DNA from: Brachycybe producta
Lineage: Eukaryota; Arthropoda; Diplopoda; Playtdesmida; Andrognathidae
NCBI GenBank assembly: GCA_036925085.1
Contig: JAUPFP010000015.1
Location: forward strand, 3,047,926 to 3,111,925
Direction: 5' to 3'
Length of the DNA: 64,000 nt
Made by a program: the position numbers and the translations under genes. Shown piece by piece: positions 1 through 12,332 of this stretch. Position 1 is the first letter of the stretch, and each line of letters begins with the position of its first letter. Under the pieces are notes generated by a model. The model was given only the letters and a program-made list of their open reading frames with translations. It was not told the DNA's origin and did not search any database.

Positions 1-2316
1 AGTTTCTCTCCCCCCTCTACACTTTCCAACCTTTTCCCCTTTCCAATTTAGTATCATGGGGTTCTTGGATGGGAAGGGTGCAACATATAGTTGACCTTGA
101 AAAAAAAAGCGGTTCATTTATTCAAATTTATATAAATTCCGACAAAGGTGTTTGTCCAGCATTAGATGACAGACACCCACACACACACACATACGCACAT
201 AGACCTGGCATAATATATATATAATTATATTCTATTTAAATTTATTAACATTTTAATCTCAATATGAGTTAGTTTAACAAAATATTGGTTTATTATTTGA
301 ATATGTTAAAATATTTGCATTTTTAATTTTTTTCACGTTTTTAATCGGGCTCTGTATAATTCAAATAAATACAATTAACTTGAATGCTGCATTTAGCTAA
401 AATTTATATTAAATATTAGTGAAAACCAAACATTAAGTGGACAAATCGCCGTTTTTAATTATCATTGGACACTAAGTAAAGCTAAAGTGCGGTTTATTGA
501 TATCAATGGCCCTATATAGTGCATCTCTGCATATACAGTATATAGAAATTTTAATTCAAAATAATTTCCAGATCACCATCAGTCGATTATAATTTTTTTA
601 AAAAATGCATATTAACGAAAAATGCGAACGATGATATGAGGCTAATGCGACGTCAAGGTTAATTTCCATTTGCAAATCACATTATCTTTGTATTTACACA
701 GTAGGAGCTGGTATTGTAATTAAGCTTTTAAATGGAGCTCGAATAAGGAATTTTCTCTCTCTCTCTTTTATCTTTCACTCTTTTCTAAATAATTCCAATG
801 GTGAGATAGAGAGAGAGATGGATTTAAATAGTTTCATATGCAATATATATTCATATTGTGGTCAGCCTCTTTAGGGCGCCTATATATGGTCGAATTATCA
901 GCCTTGTTAACAAGAGATACGATAAGCTATGTCCATTTTCCAAAAACTATTTCGTTCCGTTTAGAACTTCCCTCCGGGTCTCGTGCATTGACCCTATCTT
1001 TTTGTTGACCTTACTTAACCTTTTAGTTGATGACCATTTGTACGTTCAATATGTCATTTTTAGGGTGGTTTTTTTTATTAAACAAAATACTAAAGTTACT
1101 CTTGACTGTTGTGTCCCTGCAATCAATCTTTTATTTACTGTATATCTATATATTATTTTTTTTGGTCCGATCCTAAAAATGCTTTACAATTGAGAAAACT
1201 GGTAAAAAGTTTTGTTGTTTTGTTCACATGGGAGCTTAGATTTTGCCAAAAGCAAATTTTCTGAAACTATAGGCCTCTCAATATACATTAATGTTGCATT
1301 CTTAAGCTTTTATCAGTTGTACATTTTAGAGATGTTACTTTTTTTTGTTTGGAAAATATACAAAGTGTCTCTAAAAAAATAGAAAATTCCGCGTTGGTGA
1401 TGGGATCACACACACACACACACTGAAAAATCACCAGAAAATAGAAATAGAAATAAAAAAAATTCAGAATAATATTTCCGTTATATTTCAATATTCCTTT
1501 GCACTCAAGAAAAATGTTGCTTCTGGTAAATACCTTACAAATTGGCTTTATAAATTTAAATTTGTGTGCTAGAATAGAAAAAAAGAAGTTGACACGAATT
1601 CAGTGGTTTTTTTTTTTACAACAACACATTTTCAGAAACTTAACACGTTATAGAATTATTTCAATTAGATAATTTCATTTTTTCAATGGAATTTTTTTGT
1701 TCAGCATGTGTGGGATTTATTCCTAAGCGATGGTTCACGCGTACAGAAAAAAAAATCATATGAAAAAGAAATTTATTTAATTTGAATAATTATAAAATAT
1801 ATTCTATTTTTCTGACTTGATGATGAATGTATGCAGGAAATAACGTTAAAATAGTTTATTTTTGCGGTGCGTATTTTATCAGCCAATAGAAAGTCGTCTT
1901 TACAACACATTATTCTTTATGGCTCTTCCTCCTATTCTGTATTTTCTTGAAGTATTTTCTGTTGTAATGTGTGGAAACCCTTGAATGTGAAAGAAAACAG
2001 AAATATAGTTGAAACTTTATCTTGATTTTGTATTTCTACTTCTATTTTCTGCTAAATTTTGTTCATGTGTGGTCCAACCTCCTAACACTGTGAGAAAATA
2101 TCTTGTTGTAGTGATTTTTATAGACACCTTGTATAATCTTTTGTTTGCGTATATATTTGAAGAAGGCAAGAAAAACAACCTCCCCATCCACCCCTTAAAA
2201 ACCACCCGATTTTGAGTGGTTTGCATCACTGGCCACTCTGTGTGCGTCATTTTTTGAGTGATGCAAGTTGTACATGGTTGAACATTAAACCCTTACCCTT
2301 AATGTATAAAATGCAT

Positions 2317-2321
<5 letters not shown>

Positions 2322-2366
<45 letters not shown>
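2322..2366. repeat. (CT)n / (AT)n compound microsatellite
   Basis: A run of CT dinucleotides passes directly into TA dinucleotides. The Leu/Ser and Tyr/Ile-rich open frame across it is a by-product of the repeat. Confidence 0.9.
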
Positions 2367-2367
<1 letters not shown>

Positions 2368-2755
2368 CCATACACAAGGGCTACGATTTTTGTTTGTTGT
2401 TGCCGCCTTAAAATACTACGTCTATTATTTTTTTTTGTTGTTGTTGTTGCGTCGATTGGTCAGTTTTTTGTTGTTGTTTTGTTATGACACAGTTTCAGTA
2501 ATGGAAATGGATTTTTGTAGATGTCACTACTGTTAGCAACTGGATGACCAACTGCTAGCAGTGATTGCCATTTGTCAGGGATCAGCTTTATTTATTATGT
2601 GAAAAGTTTCACTTAAATTATTTTGTCAAAATTGTAAAAAGGGGGGGGGGGAGGAGAGAGGAAAAAGTGGAAAGGTCCGCGGCACGTCCTAAACTATTAT
2701 TAATTTTTCTTGGTCAATTTAATAAATGATCAATTACAACATATTTTTCTGTGTT

Positions 2756-3035
2756 TTATGCAAAATATCAAGCAAATATTTCTCATGTGAGTAACAATCT
2801 CATTTAGATCAACTAACAATTATGATTTTTTTTTCTAATAAAAAACACTGGTTAAAGAGGCTAGATGTCTGGTTATACTATCATTTGTCAACTGTAGACG
2901 TTTCTAATCTCTAACCAGTGTTTTTGATTGAAAAAAAAATCATAATTGCTGGTTGATCTACAGTGTAAACGGGATTGTTACTTTAAAATTGCCTTTGGGT
3001 CACAGACTGAGAAACAATTGCTTGATATTGCATAT
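2756..3035. mobile_element. hairpin MITE family E, copy 1
   Basis: The copy starts with TTTATGCAAAATATCAAGCA and ends with GCTTGATATTGCA, its inverted counterpart. The internal arms AACACTGGTTAAAGAGGCTA and CTCTAACCAGTGTTTTTGAT are also complementary, so nearly the whole unit folds back on itself. Further copies lie near 10197, 27121, 32257, 38014 and 40748. It has no coding capacity. Confidence 0.8.
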
Positions 3036-3468
3036 CTAGTTATTATATATTTGCTTTAATTTAACCATCTTGTAAAACTTCCAATTTAGTTTCTGCTTTT
3101 TGATTTAACAAGAGCTGCTTTTTATACAAAAAATATCGACTTTATACAACTAGAAAAATATCCTCCCACCACCACCGCCATTTTCCACAAGCCAACCTTT
3201 AATACAACTGTGGCATTTTTTTCTTTCTGCTTTAGTTGCTCAAAAACCCCTAATGACGGGTGAAATTACAGGAATATTACATAATTTATCTACAGGTCAA
3301 TTATTATTATGTTACTATAAACTATGATAAAAAAATCAACCACACAGCAGACATACTGTATAATCATAATCAAACTAGATTTTATCTAAAGATAATAATT
3401 AGTAATGTCAGTATTTGATGTAAGCTATTAATTTGCATATAATTAACATACACTCTCTATGTAATTCA

Positions 3469-3640
3469 GAGAGAGAGAGAGAGAGAGAGAGTGAAGAAAA
3501 AAATCATTTCCTATTTTTCAATTCAGTCGAATGAGGCAAAAAAAAAACCTTTCCAGTCTTCCCTTATTTCTAGTCTTGAAATTGTATTCGTTGTAATGGC
3601 ATTGGAAAGAGTGTGTGAGAGAGTGAGAGAGAGAGAGAGC
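3469..3640. repeat. (GA)n tracts
   Basis: Two purine dinucleotide runs (about 3469-3491 and 3605-3640) lie in otherwise AT-rich DNA. The open frame spanning them has repeat-driven Arg/Glu composition and no other support. Confidence 0.8.
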
Positions 3641-4039
3641 TTGAAGCATAATAGCATATGTTACAATCACTTTTGCGTTTTATGGCAACAATTGAGACAT
3701 GAAAAGCTTGTTTTGGGTTGTTCTTTATTCAAAGATTTACGTCACTACAGACGTCACATTGATGGCTTCTGGATAATTGGAATTTTTTTTTTTCATATAC
3801 AACAAACATAAAAACTAGAAACTCTTTTCTTTTAAGCTTTTTTATTCTCGTGTCTTTTTTTTATGAATTCTCATTAAAAATCTTTGAATTTAGTTCAGTA
3901 TCATCAACATAAAAGTTCAGTCTCTTATTTACGCGCTTTTATTTTCACTATTTTGCACTCATTTTTCGTTTATATTATGCAACATTATTGGAATACAACA
4001 ATTATGATAGTTTATGAACCAGGTCGATTTTCCAACTCT

Positions 4040-4330
4040 CTTGATTTTTTCGTGTTTCAGAAGCAAAATGAAGAAAATCTAGAAAGTATTTTAGAAACTA
4101 GACAGGTGGCTCAATCACTTTTTTATACGCAAAAATAAAACAAAAGTATTGTCTGTTTTTTAAAGTTGGGTCATTTTCAAACTCATATAAAAAAGCTTAT
4201 TTTGAATGATATCAACATAAAAATACTCTTAAATGGTTGAACTACTCTTCTAGTTTCTAAAACACATTCATGTTTATTTTAATTTTGAACCTGAAAGACA
4301 GAATAATGAGAATTCGAGAGGCGTTTTTAC
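4040..4330. repeat. dispersed inverted-repeat element, family K, copy 1
   Basis: Contains TTTTAGAAACTAGACAGG and, inverted, CTTCTAGTTTCTAAAACACA about 170 bases later. Related sequence with GAAACTAGA and ATATTTTCATGTTGATATC-like words lies at 21890-22310, 31700-32005 and 61190-61450. Boundaries are approximate. Confidence 0.6.
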
Positions 4331-4378
4331 TTTAAAACCACCTTCAGAGTGCAAGTAGATCATTTTTGTCCCTGTAGC

Positions 4379-4713
4379 AATAGATGGCGCCACTAGCTCT
4401 CCTCCCATAGAAATGTACTGACTCTCTTCCAATCTGACTCACTTTCCTTTTTTCACGCAAAACTTTTAATTGTGTGTCGCGATTTCTACACGTGCTCTCT
4501 TCACTTAAGCATCGTCTAGACGACGACACTTTTGTGTCTAGATCAAGTCCCTAGACCAGGTTTCAGTGCCCTCAATCTAGATGCAACTCTGGTGTGGACA
4601 GGCCCTTACAGTGTATGTTTATGGTTTTTGGACGCTTTTAGAGCTCAAAAGGCGTTCTATTTCAACTAATTAGCGAGTGTAGTTTGCCACCTAAGGAGGT
4701 TTCAGGCGCCATC
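4379..4713. repeat. possible degenerate inverted-repeat element
   Basis: ATAGATGGCGCCA at the left and GGCGCCATCTA at the right are complementary. The interval is richer in GC than its surroundings. Other support is weak, and the short minus-strand frame inside is probably not a gene. Confidence 0.35.
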
Positions 4714-4887
4714 TACCTTGCATTTACACAAGTATTTTTCTATGGAGCCCTGTTAAGTCCATATAACTTGCTTATACTAAACTATTTCAAACTTATTTTT
4801 CTTGCTTTTCTTTTAAGTATTTTAATAAGTTTTAGTCTTTATTAGATTCAGAATATTATTGTTATTATTATTATCATTTTTGTGATC

Positions 4888-4889
<2 letters not shown>

Positions 4890-4960
<71 letters not shown>
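4890..4960. repeat. (AT)n microsatellite
   Basis: About 71 bases of uninterrupted AT dinucleotides. Confidence 0.97.
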
Positions 4961-4962
<2 letters not shown>

Positions 4963-5252
4963 TGGTATATACAGTATATTCTACATGTAATTATATGCAA
5001 CCAGGGAATTGCTAAAGTGTGATTTGCATAGTAGACTTAGTAAAAGCGATTCCTTGTTTTATTTAGAAACTATTTTATGACTGGAACATTTGTAATTCTC
5101 ATGAGATGATTTTAGGTTTCTTTTCTCTCATTGACTATATAATTTAAAATCCACATTACATTATATAAGTATTTATTTGAATTTGGTGTAAAGGATAGAA
5201 TATCTTAGAGATCGATTTTTGATGATTAATTATTACTATTATTAGATATTTG

Positions 5253-5255
<3 letters not shown>

Positions 5256-5294
<39 letters not shown>
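5256..5294. repeat. (GA)n microsatellite
   Basis: An uninterrupted GA run of nearly 40 bases ending in GAAAGAAAGA. Confidence 0.95.
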
Positions 5295-5296
<2 letters not shown>

Positions 5297-5644
5297 AAGA
5301 GAATAAAAAAACCCGAGTGGCTGTTTTACATGTGATTTTAATTTAGACTCAGTAATAATTATTAGTCATGAATTTGTGTGTTTCATTATTATACACGCTT
5401 TGAACTTTATAGATTTATTATTAATATATTTAAGAGAATTATGTAGATATATTATGGTGGTGTAGGTGTGTGTGTTATTTGATCCGTGAGATTTATAAAT
5501 TTAGACCCACACGTGGAATTGGATTCGTTTAAGATCATTTGTGCGTGTGTGAAAGAATATTATATTTGATATTATTGATTTGATGGAGATTAGTTTTTTT
5601 TTCCACCATTTCATGTAGGCGTCTAGTATACAGGGTGACAAGAA

Positions 5645-5878
5645 ATTTTTATTTAAATTAAGAGGTCCTGAATTTTCTCGAATTTTAATCCAAATCCGAA
5701 TCCTAAAAGGTTCTCGAATCTTTCGGATCCTTCATATAAGAATCCTATATTATTAATTAAGAAGATACAAATAAATGAAATAATATTAAATATTAAATTA
5801 TTAATAATTAAAAAAAAACAGCGTGGTACTCAGGGTCGCCACAAGGTGGTAGTGGTGATCCTGGTACAACACCGAAAT
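5645..5878. repeat. dispersed repeat family H, copy 1
   Basis: Carries words such as CGAATCCTAAAAGGTTCTCG and CATATAAGAATCCTATATTA. The same sequence occurs in inverted orientation at 10495-10725, at about 80 percent similarity by eye. It is non-coding and may be a short non-autonomous transposon or SINE-like unit. Confidence 0.75.
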
Positions 5879-5949
5879 TAATATATGAATATTAATATAT
5901 CTAGTGTCCTTGTCTGTAAGTTTGTAACTTTGCAACATAACGCAAAATA

Positions 5950-6012
5950 CAAGGGTGGCTGAATAGCCCATGTGGTAACGTTAGTTCGAGTCTTGCTGGT
6001 GTCGATTCACTA
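5950..6012 (+). repeat. tRNA-like SINE fragment
   Basis: GGTGGCTGAATAGCCCATGT resembles a tRNA A-box region, and AGTTCGAGTCTTG resembles a B box about 30 bases later. The spacing is shorter than in a real tRNA, and no acceptor stem can be drawn, so this is a decayed SINE head rather than a tRNA gene. Confidence 0.4.
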
Positions 6013-6037
6013 TTTTAAAAAAACTAGCAGCGGAGAG

Positions 6038-6237
6038 TAGACTTGCCACCTGTGGAGGACAGTCATCCATTTGGAAATGTCCTCCGGACAGGACCGTCCT
6101 CCACGAACGTATTCAAGTTTTTATAAAATTTATTGTGTGGAGGACATGCTTGCCTTCGTGGAGGACGGTCCTGGCCAGAGGACATTTCTTCTGAATGGAG
6201 GACTATCCTCCACTAAGGAGGAAAGGTGACAAGCCTA
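6038..6237. mobile_element. hAT-like MITE family G, copy 1, with 8-base target duplication
   Basis: The ends are TAGACTTGCCACC and GGTGACAAGCCTA. The body is full of inverted GGAGGAC/GTCCTCC words and folds on itself. The flanks at 6030-6037 and 6238-6245 are both GCGGAGAG, a perfect 8-base target-site duplication as made by hAT transposases. A second copy with its own perfect duplication lies at 39600-39809. It encodes no transposase. Confidence 0.92.
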
Positions 6238-6637
6238 GCGGAGAGAGACCCTCTTATAGCCGTTTATTTTTAATTGAAATTTAAGAAGAAGCGTACAAAT
6301 GATTTTTTTTTTTAAATTTTAAATCAAAAGATAAACCCGTCCTAGGACGGGCTCCACTGCAAGTAGTTAGACCTATATGTTATAGGTACTTATAGTTATT
6401 ATGTAAAAAATAGGCCATATTATGATTTATATAAATAATTGAATTTCTGATCAATTAATAAAATGTTGAGAAAGGAAGAATTGCTTCTCATACCTAGAAC
6501 CACTTCAAAAAGGGCTTATTTGTTGAACGCACTTAATGACTTAATGTAAATATAAGTTTACGAGCGCAAATTACAGCTAGTCTTTCAACTTCATAAAAAT
6601 GGACATTTCGTTTTCTTTTAAAGAAAAATGAATATCA

Positions 6638-6667
6638 TTATCATCATCATCATCATCATCATCATCA
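6638..6667. repeat. (ATC)n microsatellite
   Basis: Ten or so ATC trinucleotides. Confidence 0.95.
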
Positions 6668-6785
6668 ACATCATCGTTTTTGGATGAGCATAAAAATTGA
6701 ATTGAAGTTGGTTCAATGGTAACATTCTATATATTCTAACAAACAATAGAAGCGAACCAAAAAAAGTGTTCGGCTTTCATATTTT

Positions 6786-6789
<4 letters not shown>

Positions 6790-6822
<33 letters not shown>

Positions 6823-6908
6823 ATGTATGTGAGAAAAATTCTGAAATACAAAAACCTAAATGTAATGTATTCAGCTTTAGAGAAAGAGAGAGAGAGAGAG
6901 AGAGAGAG
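6790..6908. repeat. two (GA)n microsatellites
   Basis: GA runs at about 6790-6819 and 6881-6908, separated by unique sequence. Overlapping open frames on both strands have repeat composition only. Confidence 0.9.
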
Positions 6909-7406
6909 TCGACATATAAAAATGTACATAGAATGAGTGCCTTAGAGCATTCCAGATGTAAAAATTCTTCCAAAGTGATGAGAAATAAAACGAATTCATG
7001 GAGGCGAAAAAGAAAAAGGACCAGTTGTTGGATCTCAGGAGATATTTGAAAAAGGGGGAATCTTAGGGGGTGTGTAATGTGTTTCTAGGACTATAATAAT
7101 ACTTATAGGGGTTTTGGTGCAACACACACAAAAAATAAGTATTAAGTTTCCTTTGGCAAAACATTGAAAATTGTCGTTTTGTGCACGGTGTTTGCAAAAT
7201 GGCACGGTTTTTATTTTGACAAAATGTGTGAAACAAAAAAAAAAACTTATACATGTTTTTGTTATTTTTTATTATGTAAATTTTAATTAAAAGCTTTTAT
7301 GTATCATCATGAATCTCGCGTTTTATTGTGGCTCAACAGTTTGTTCTCTAGGTGTACAAAGTTAATGTAAACATTTTTTTAAAGAAAAAAATATTCAAAA
7401 GGTTTT

Positions 7407-7824
7407 AAGGCGCTTTTAAACCAAGCTCGCTAGACGTTCTAGAACAGTTCGCGAACAGAAACAGAGCACTTTTAGAGCAGGTTTAGACGGTGAGCTCGCG
7501 TTTGCAAATTCGTACTAAGTTCGCTCTTGAAGTGGTCTATCAAAGAGTAAGTTCTCGAACATCTGCCGACAAGAGAGAGCCCGGTCTAGACGTGAGCGAG
7601 CTCGTCTCGCCAGTTGATAATAATTATTACAATTATTACATCTTCGTCGTTTGATGACATCTGTAATAAAACGCGCAAACCCTATGCGTACGCTCTCGTG
7701 CTCTTGGCGAACTACCAAACAAAATCTCGAAAGAACTGTTCGCCATGCGAATGCGAACATGCTACTTTTTTGTGTATAGTCGTTATGCTCGCGAGCACCT
7801 CTCTTTTGGTTTAAATGAGCCTTT
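7407..7824. mobile_element. inverted-repeat element with GC-richer interior
   Basis: The ends are AAGGCGCTTTTAAACCAAGC and, inverted, TTTGGTTTAAATGAGCCTT. The interior has many palindromic GAGCGAGCTCG-type words and is richer in GC than the flanks. Open frames of 116 and 66 codons cross it on opposite strands but match no family I know; they follow from the GC-rich palindromes. Probably a MITE of about 418 bases. Confidence 0.7.
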
Positions 7825-10196
7825 GAAAAACTTGTCGAATTAGGTGTGTAGCAATTTAATGTCATGTTTTAAAATTCACTTTTTATGGCGAATTTCAATT
7901 TGAATATTTTGTCATTTTCACAACAGAAAAATACTTGAAGCATTGATTATTTCAAATTGTGATGTATATAGGTTTATTTTTTAAAGATGTCATCATGACA
8001 GTGCTGTTTGTAAAATAATGTATTTACTTTCTTACGGGGCTCATAACGACCTGAAAAATCAGGGAAATGAAAATCATTCAGAGTAAGAGTAAGTCATGGA
8101 ATTTAGTCATTTTTTTGTCTAATAAAAAAAATCAAAGAATTTTTTTTATGAAGTGGTAAGAAAAAAATTCAAACTTCTGCTGCAACTGGCAAAAGCAAAA
8201 CATCAAACGACTAAAATTTAAATAAAATTTGTTGAAGTTCATTAAGGGTAGTAGTACACACCAGGATTCTTTGTTGCGGATAAAATGTTGCGGGTATGAA
8301 TCGCGGCTGTTGCGATTCTGTTCCGCAACATTGTATTGGAAGAGAGCCCCCACAACAAATAATAAAGGTATTGAGTTGCACTAGGCTTAAATAGCACGTA
8401 AGCAAAAAGTGATTGCCTGTTTAAAGTGGGCAAAAGAGTTTGTATTGCTAGAATTAATTTAACATGGACTAGTTTTCTTTTAATTATCATCAACATAATA
8501 TAAAATCGAATGTATGTACGTACGTACTTAACAAAGGTTCCTCAAGGTCTTTGTTAAAAAGACACCAGAATAAAGACAATTGCTGTCAAACGATCAGCAA
8601 AGAATGTTTACAAAAAAAATATGGTGATCAAAGAATTATTGTTATGAGGATAGAATAGAATTAAATTATAAAAAAAAATTAGGCTCATTTAATAATTGTT
8701 AAAATTAAAAACTATTTGAACCTGTTTTTATTTTGTAACATTTCAGTTTAGCAACTAACAAGTTAAGTTGAAGTTATGCCAATCTCCGTGATTTTTCACG
8801 GGTTCTGGCTAATTAATTTAATAATTAGAAAAGGTAATATCACTGAAGTTATGCAAAGTCAAAAATTATATCTGCAATTGGTCAGAGAAATAAACCAACC
8901 GATGGTCATGAAGAAGAAGGGTGGGAAAAGTTGCTTCTGTAAATGTTTACATACGTTTTGTACATTTTTGTTTGAATTTTTGGATAATTTCAATACTGTT
9001 GAAGCTACTTTAAACACAATTTTCACCAACCTAGAATACGCTGTGAATTTGGGGTTTGGTTTAAAATTCAGTGAAAACTGAGTAAATTTTTGTAAAAACA
9101 AAAAAAAAACTGTAATAAAAAAACCTCAGGGAGGTTAAAATTCACTTAATATTATTTTCATATTTTCAATGCATTAAATAATAATTAAAAAGCGAAGACG
9201 AGACGAAAGTTTAAAATATTTCATTAGCTGCACTTGCAGAACAATTAAATGTTGTCATATACAGTGAAAATCCGTTTAAGACGAAAACGGATAAAAAAAG
9301 TCTATTTTTGATCCTGTTAGGACCTTAGAATATCTGTAATATCATACACATTTTTTTTTCTTTTCACACAAAATTTGTTTAAGATAAAGAAGAAAAATAT
9401 TCTGTTCTCATCCATTCCGTGTTTAATGGTTTCCAATGTATATTTTAAAGTTTCATTGCAGTTATATGTTGTGCAAGGGCAATGATTTTCTATGTTATTA
9501 TTCATTCTGATAAAAAAATACACCAAAATTATCCTGAAATATCTAAAAAAAAAAAAAAAAAAACCTCTGAGAAAATGAAAATTGATATTTGGTTGGGGGG
9601 AAAGAACCCTGTTAAAAACGCACTGTAAAATCTCACACAAGTGTATAGAAAGAGGGAGAGAGAAATTTTTTTTTTAGGAGTTTTGTATGTTTGTATATGT
9701 GTTATGTTCAACTCCACCTTAAAAAAAATCTGGTTTATTTATGCATAATCAATGCTTATATTCTCATATGAAAGATATCATGGGAATTGATGTCTGTAGG
9801 AGCCCACAGTCATCATGTAATAGGTTCTTCTTTCTATACAAGGAGTATGAAGATTAGATTTTTTTTGTGTGTTTTATATATATGTGTGTATGTGTGCATT
9901 CATTTTTTTACCTTATAGGCTTCCTATATCTTTTCAAACATACTCATAAATAAAACATAAAAAGAATTATAGAAGATGGTGGGTGGGGGTGGGGGGAGGG
10001 TAATGTTCTGCAAAAAAAAAGTTCACCCCCCCCCCCCCTTAACTTTCTTTTTGTGTTAGTACAGAAATGACAAATAAAGTTTGATTGCAATCAGAAATTG
10101 CCAAAAAGTAACTTTTAGGCTCAAATTCAGGAATATTACTTTAGCACTTGAACTTCAACTTGAATCCTTTCTCTCTCTGATCAGTAAGGCTCAAAG

Positions 10197-10432
10197 TTTT
10201 ATGCAATATTAAAGAAACGTTTCTCAATCTGTGGCCAAGAGCCAATTGAAGTGAAGTGACAGTCCCATTTAGGTAAACCATCAATTATGATTTTTGTTTT
10301 TTTAGTCAAGAACAATATTTAGATGATAGAACTTATTAAGTTTACAAGTTGATAGTAACTAGACATCTAGCTTCTAACCAGCCTTTATGATTAGAAAAAA
10401 AAAACACTGTAATGATGATAATGATTAGGGAC
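10197..10432. mobile_element. hairpin MITE family E, copy 2 (degraded)
   Basis: The left end, TTTATGCAATATTAAAGAAAC followed by CGTTTCTCAATCTGTGGCC, matches the family. The internal arms are eroded and the right TIR is missing, so the copy is old and truncated. Confidence 0.7.
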
Positions 10433-10494
10433 AATGGTTTTATGAAAATGCATATTCATCTCCATATTCCTCTCCAAAAAAAACGGTGCGATTG

Positions 10495-10725
10495 TTGCAA
10501 TTTCGGTGGTACCCCGGATCACTAATATCGCCTTGCGGCTACCCTGAGTGAAACCACACTTGTTTTTTTATTAATAATAATTTAATATTTAATTTTATTT
10601 CGTTTATTTGTATCTTCTTAATGAATAATATAGGATTCTTATATGAAGGATTCGAGATTCGGGAGATTCGAGAACCTTTTAGGATTCGGATATCGGATTC
10701 GAGAAAATTTAGGACTAGAACATAT
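10495..10725. repeat. dispersed repeat family H, copy 2 (inverted)
   Basis: Reverse complement of the 5645-5878 unit: it includes TATAGGATTCTTATATGAAG and GGATTCGAGATTC words and ends near ATTTAGGACT. The two copies face each other about 4.6 kb apart. The 61-codon open frame over its right half is not a gene. Confidence 0.75.
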
Positions 10726-11633
10726 ATTAATAATTCAAATAATAGATTTTATAGTAAAAAAAAATATTGTTTTTTTTCTCTTTTTAGTTTCTTTGGTTAG
10801 ATCTAAAAGGGCCTCTTTTAATTATTGAGTAATGCTAGTAGATAGGCTTACAGTTGTTTAATTATATACAGGAATGAGCTTCGCCCCACCCACACATAAG
10901 GGCCGATATATAGATATATACAGTATAAGGCCATTCATTGACTTTAACCCCTTACTTTTGAATGATTCTCCTCTTTTCTGGCTGGTCCCCTCAAACATCT
11001 CTCTTTCTCCCCTCCCCCCTTTTTCTAATTAAAAGGGCACCACCAAGTTTTGGTCATTAAAAGTGTCTATATAATATATGTATACAATATAGAACACGAA
11101 ATTAGCTTGAGTACAAAATTAAACCTCATTTTGAAACGTTGTTTGACATGGAGAGAAAAAGTTCTCTAGAGCTATATGATTAGCATAATGAGTGACCCGA
11201 TATAATATACCATATATATCCACCTATATATTTATATATAGATAGAGAGAGAGGGCTACCTTGTTTTCTACCTTTGAAACCTCCATTTACGAAACTCTCT
11301 AATCTCTATCATTTTTGTATGTGTCTCTTATATTTGGATGTCCGCTTTTCATCCTACTCAGATAAGGTTATAATGGCATTTGATGGTACTTTTTTTGCCC
11401 CCCAAAAAAAGTTTGCAACATAAACAGTTTATGAAGCCGAATCACGCATCGTAATAACACGACGACACAATTACATTTGTGTGTATTATATTTATAGTAA
11501 TTAAGTTTAGAAATGTGTCCGGCTGAGTTTAAAAAAATAATGCAAGATTGTAAGTTTAGCATTGTTTTAAGTTTAGAAGCAAACAGTAAGTTCTTAATTG
11601 CAGAAGCGTAGCTAAAGGTATGGCACATGCCCT

Positions 11634-11845
11634 CAAGGGCGGATCTACATTAGGGCTAATTGGGATTGTGCCCAGGGCCCCAATTTTTAGAGGGTCCCCA
11701 AGACAATGCAAAGTATCGTGTAGTTGTTAAAAGAGGTATCAGCTTGAAAATAATAACTACAATGTCTTAACAAATTAAAACAATATATTTTTACTGTATG
11801 CTACAAACAGCCCCCCCCCCAAAAAAAAAGCTAGATCAGCCCTTG
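11634..11845. mobile_element. hAT-like non-autonomous element
   Basis: The left end CAAGGGCGGATCTA pairs with the right end CTAGATCAGCCCTTG. The flanks CATGCCCT (11626-11633) and CTTGCCCT (11846-11853) agree at 7 of 8 positions, as expected for an aged 8-base duplication. The interior includes long runs of C and A and encodes nothing. Confidence 0.7.
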
Positions 11846-11984
11846 CTTGCCCTGGATGCCGTATCTATTGTAATATTGGGGGTGCCACTGAGCAGTTTCT
11901 AGTAACTCGCTACTTGTCCAGCATCCAGAGTTTGTAAGTTTGTTGTGAAGTGGGTGGGTGCTGTTTTATGCTAAAAAGTGTTCC

Positions 11985-12332
11985 AAAAAGGTTGGCTATA
12001 GTACCTGATATCCAGTGATATTCATAAAGCACTATACATGGGCAGGGCTGACCACTCTAAGAAAATTAGGGAGATTTTTGCTAGGACAGATTCATATTAT
12101 TGGTCTTTTTTCCCCCCTAGTTATTTAAGACAATGGAACTCTCTTCCTGAGGCAGTGGTGAATGGGGATAATTTTGTTTTGTGGGATTGATATTTGTATA
12201 TTCATTTTGTTTTTATATATGTGCATGTATTTGTGCTTGATAATGCTTAATGCTGCATGTGGACTTTTATGTCTCTCTGCCATAGGCTTATTTGGCTGCT
12301 AGCAGAGTACTAATTGTAATTGTAATATTATT
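11985..12332 (+). mobile_element. non-LTR retrotransposon 3' end (CR1/Jockey-like), copy 1
   Basis: From about 12040 the plus strand reads GRADHSKKIREIFARTDSYY, then WSFFPPSYLRQWNSLPEAVV and a stop soon after. This is the well-known ORF2 C-terminal signature of CR1/L2/Jockey-type elements (S-F-F-P-x-x-x-R-x-W-N-S-L-P). About 150 bases of 3' UTR follow and end in a short ATTGTA repeat tail. The element is 5'-truncated, as usual for target-primed insertion, and carries no reverse transcriptase core. Confidence 0.88.

Noticed and set aside
7515-7865. 116-codon minus-strand frame with many Arg and Cys
   Set aside because: It lies within an inverted-repeat element with GC-rich palindromes; no family is recognised.
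8776-9081. 101-codon plus-strand frame
   Set aside because: No recognised motif; the opposite strand is also open over the same stretch, as expected by chance in AT-rich DNA.
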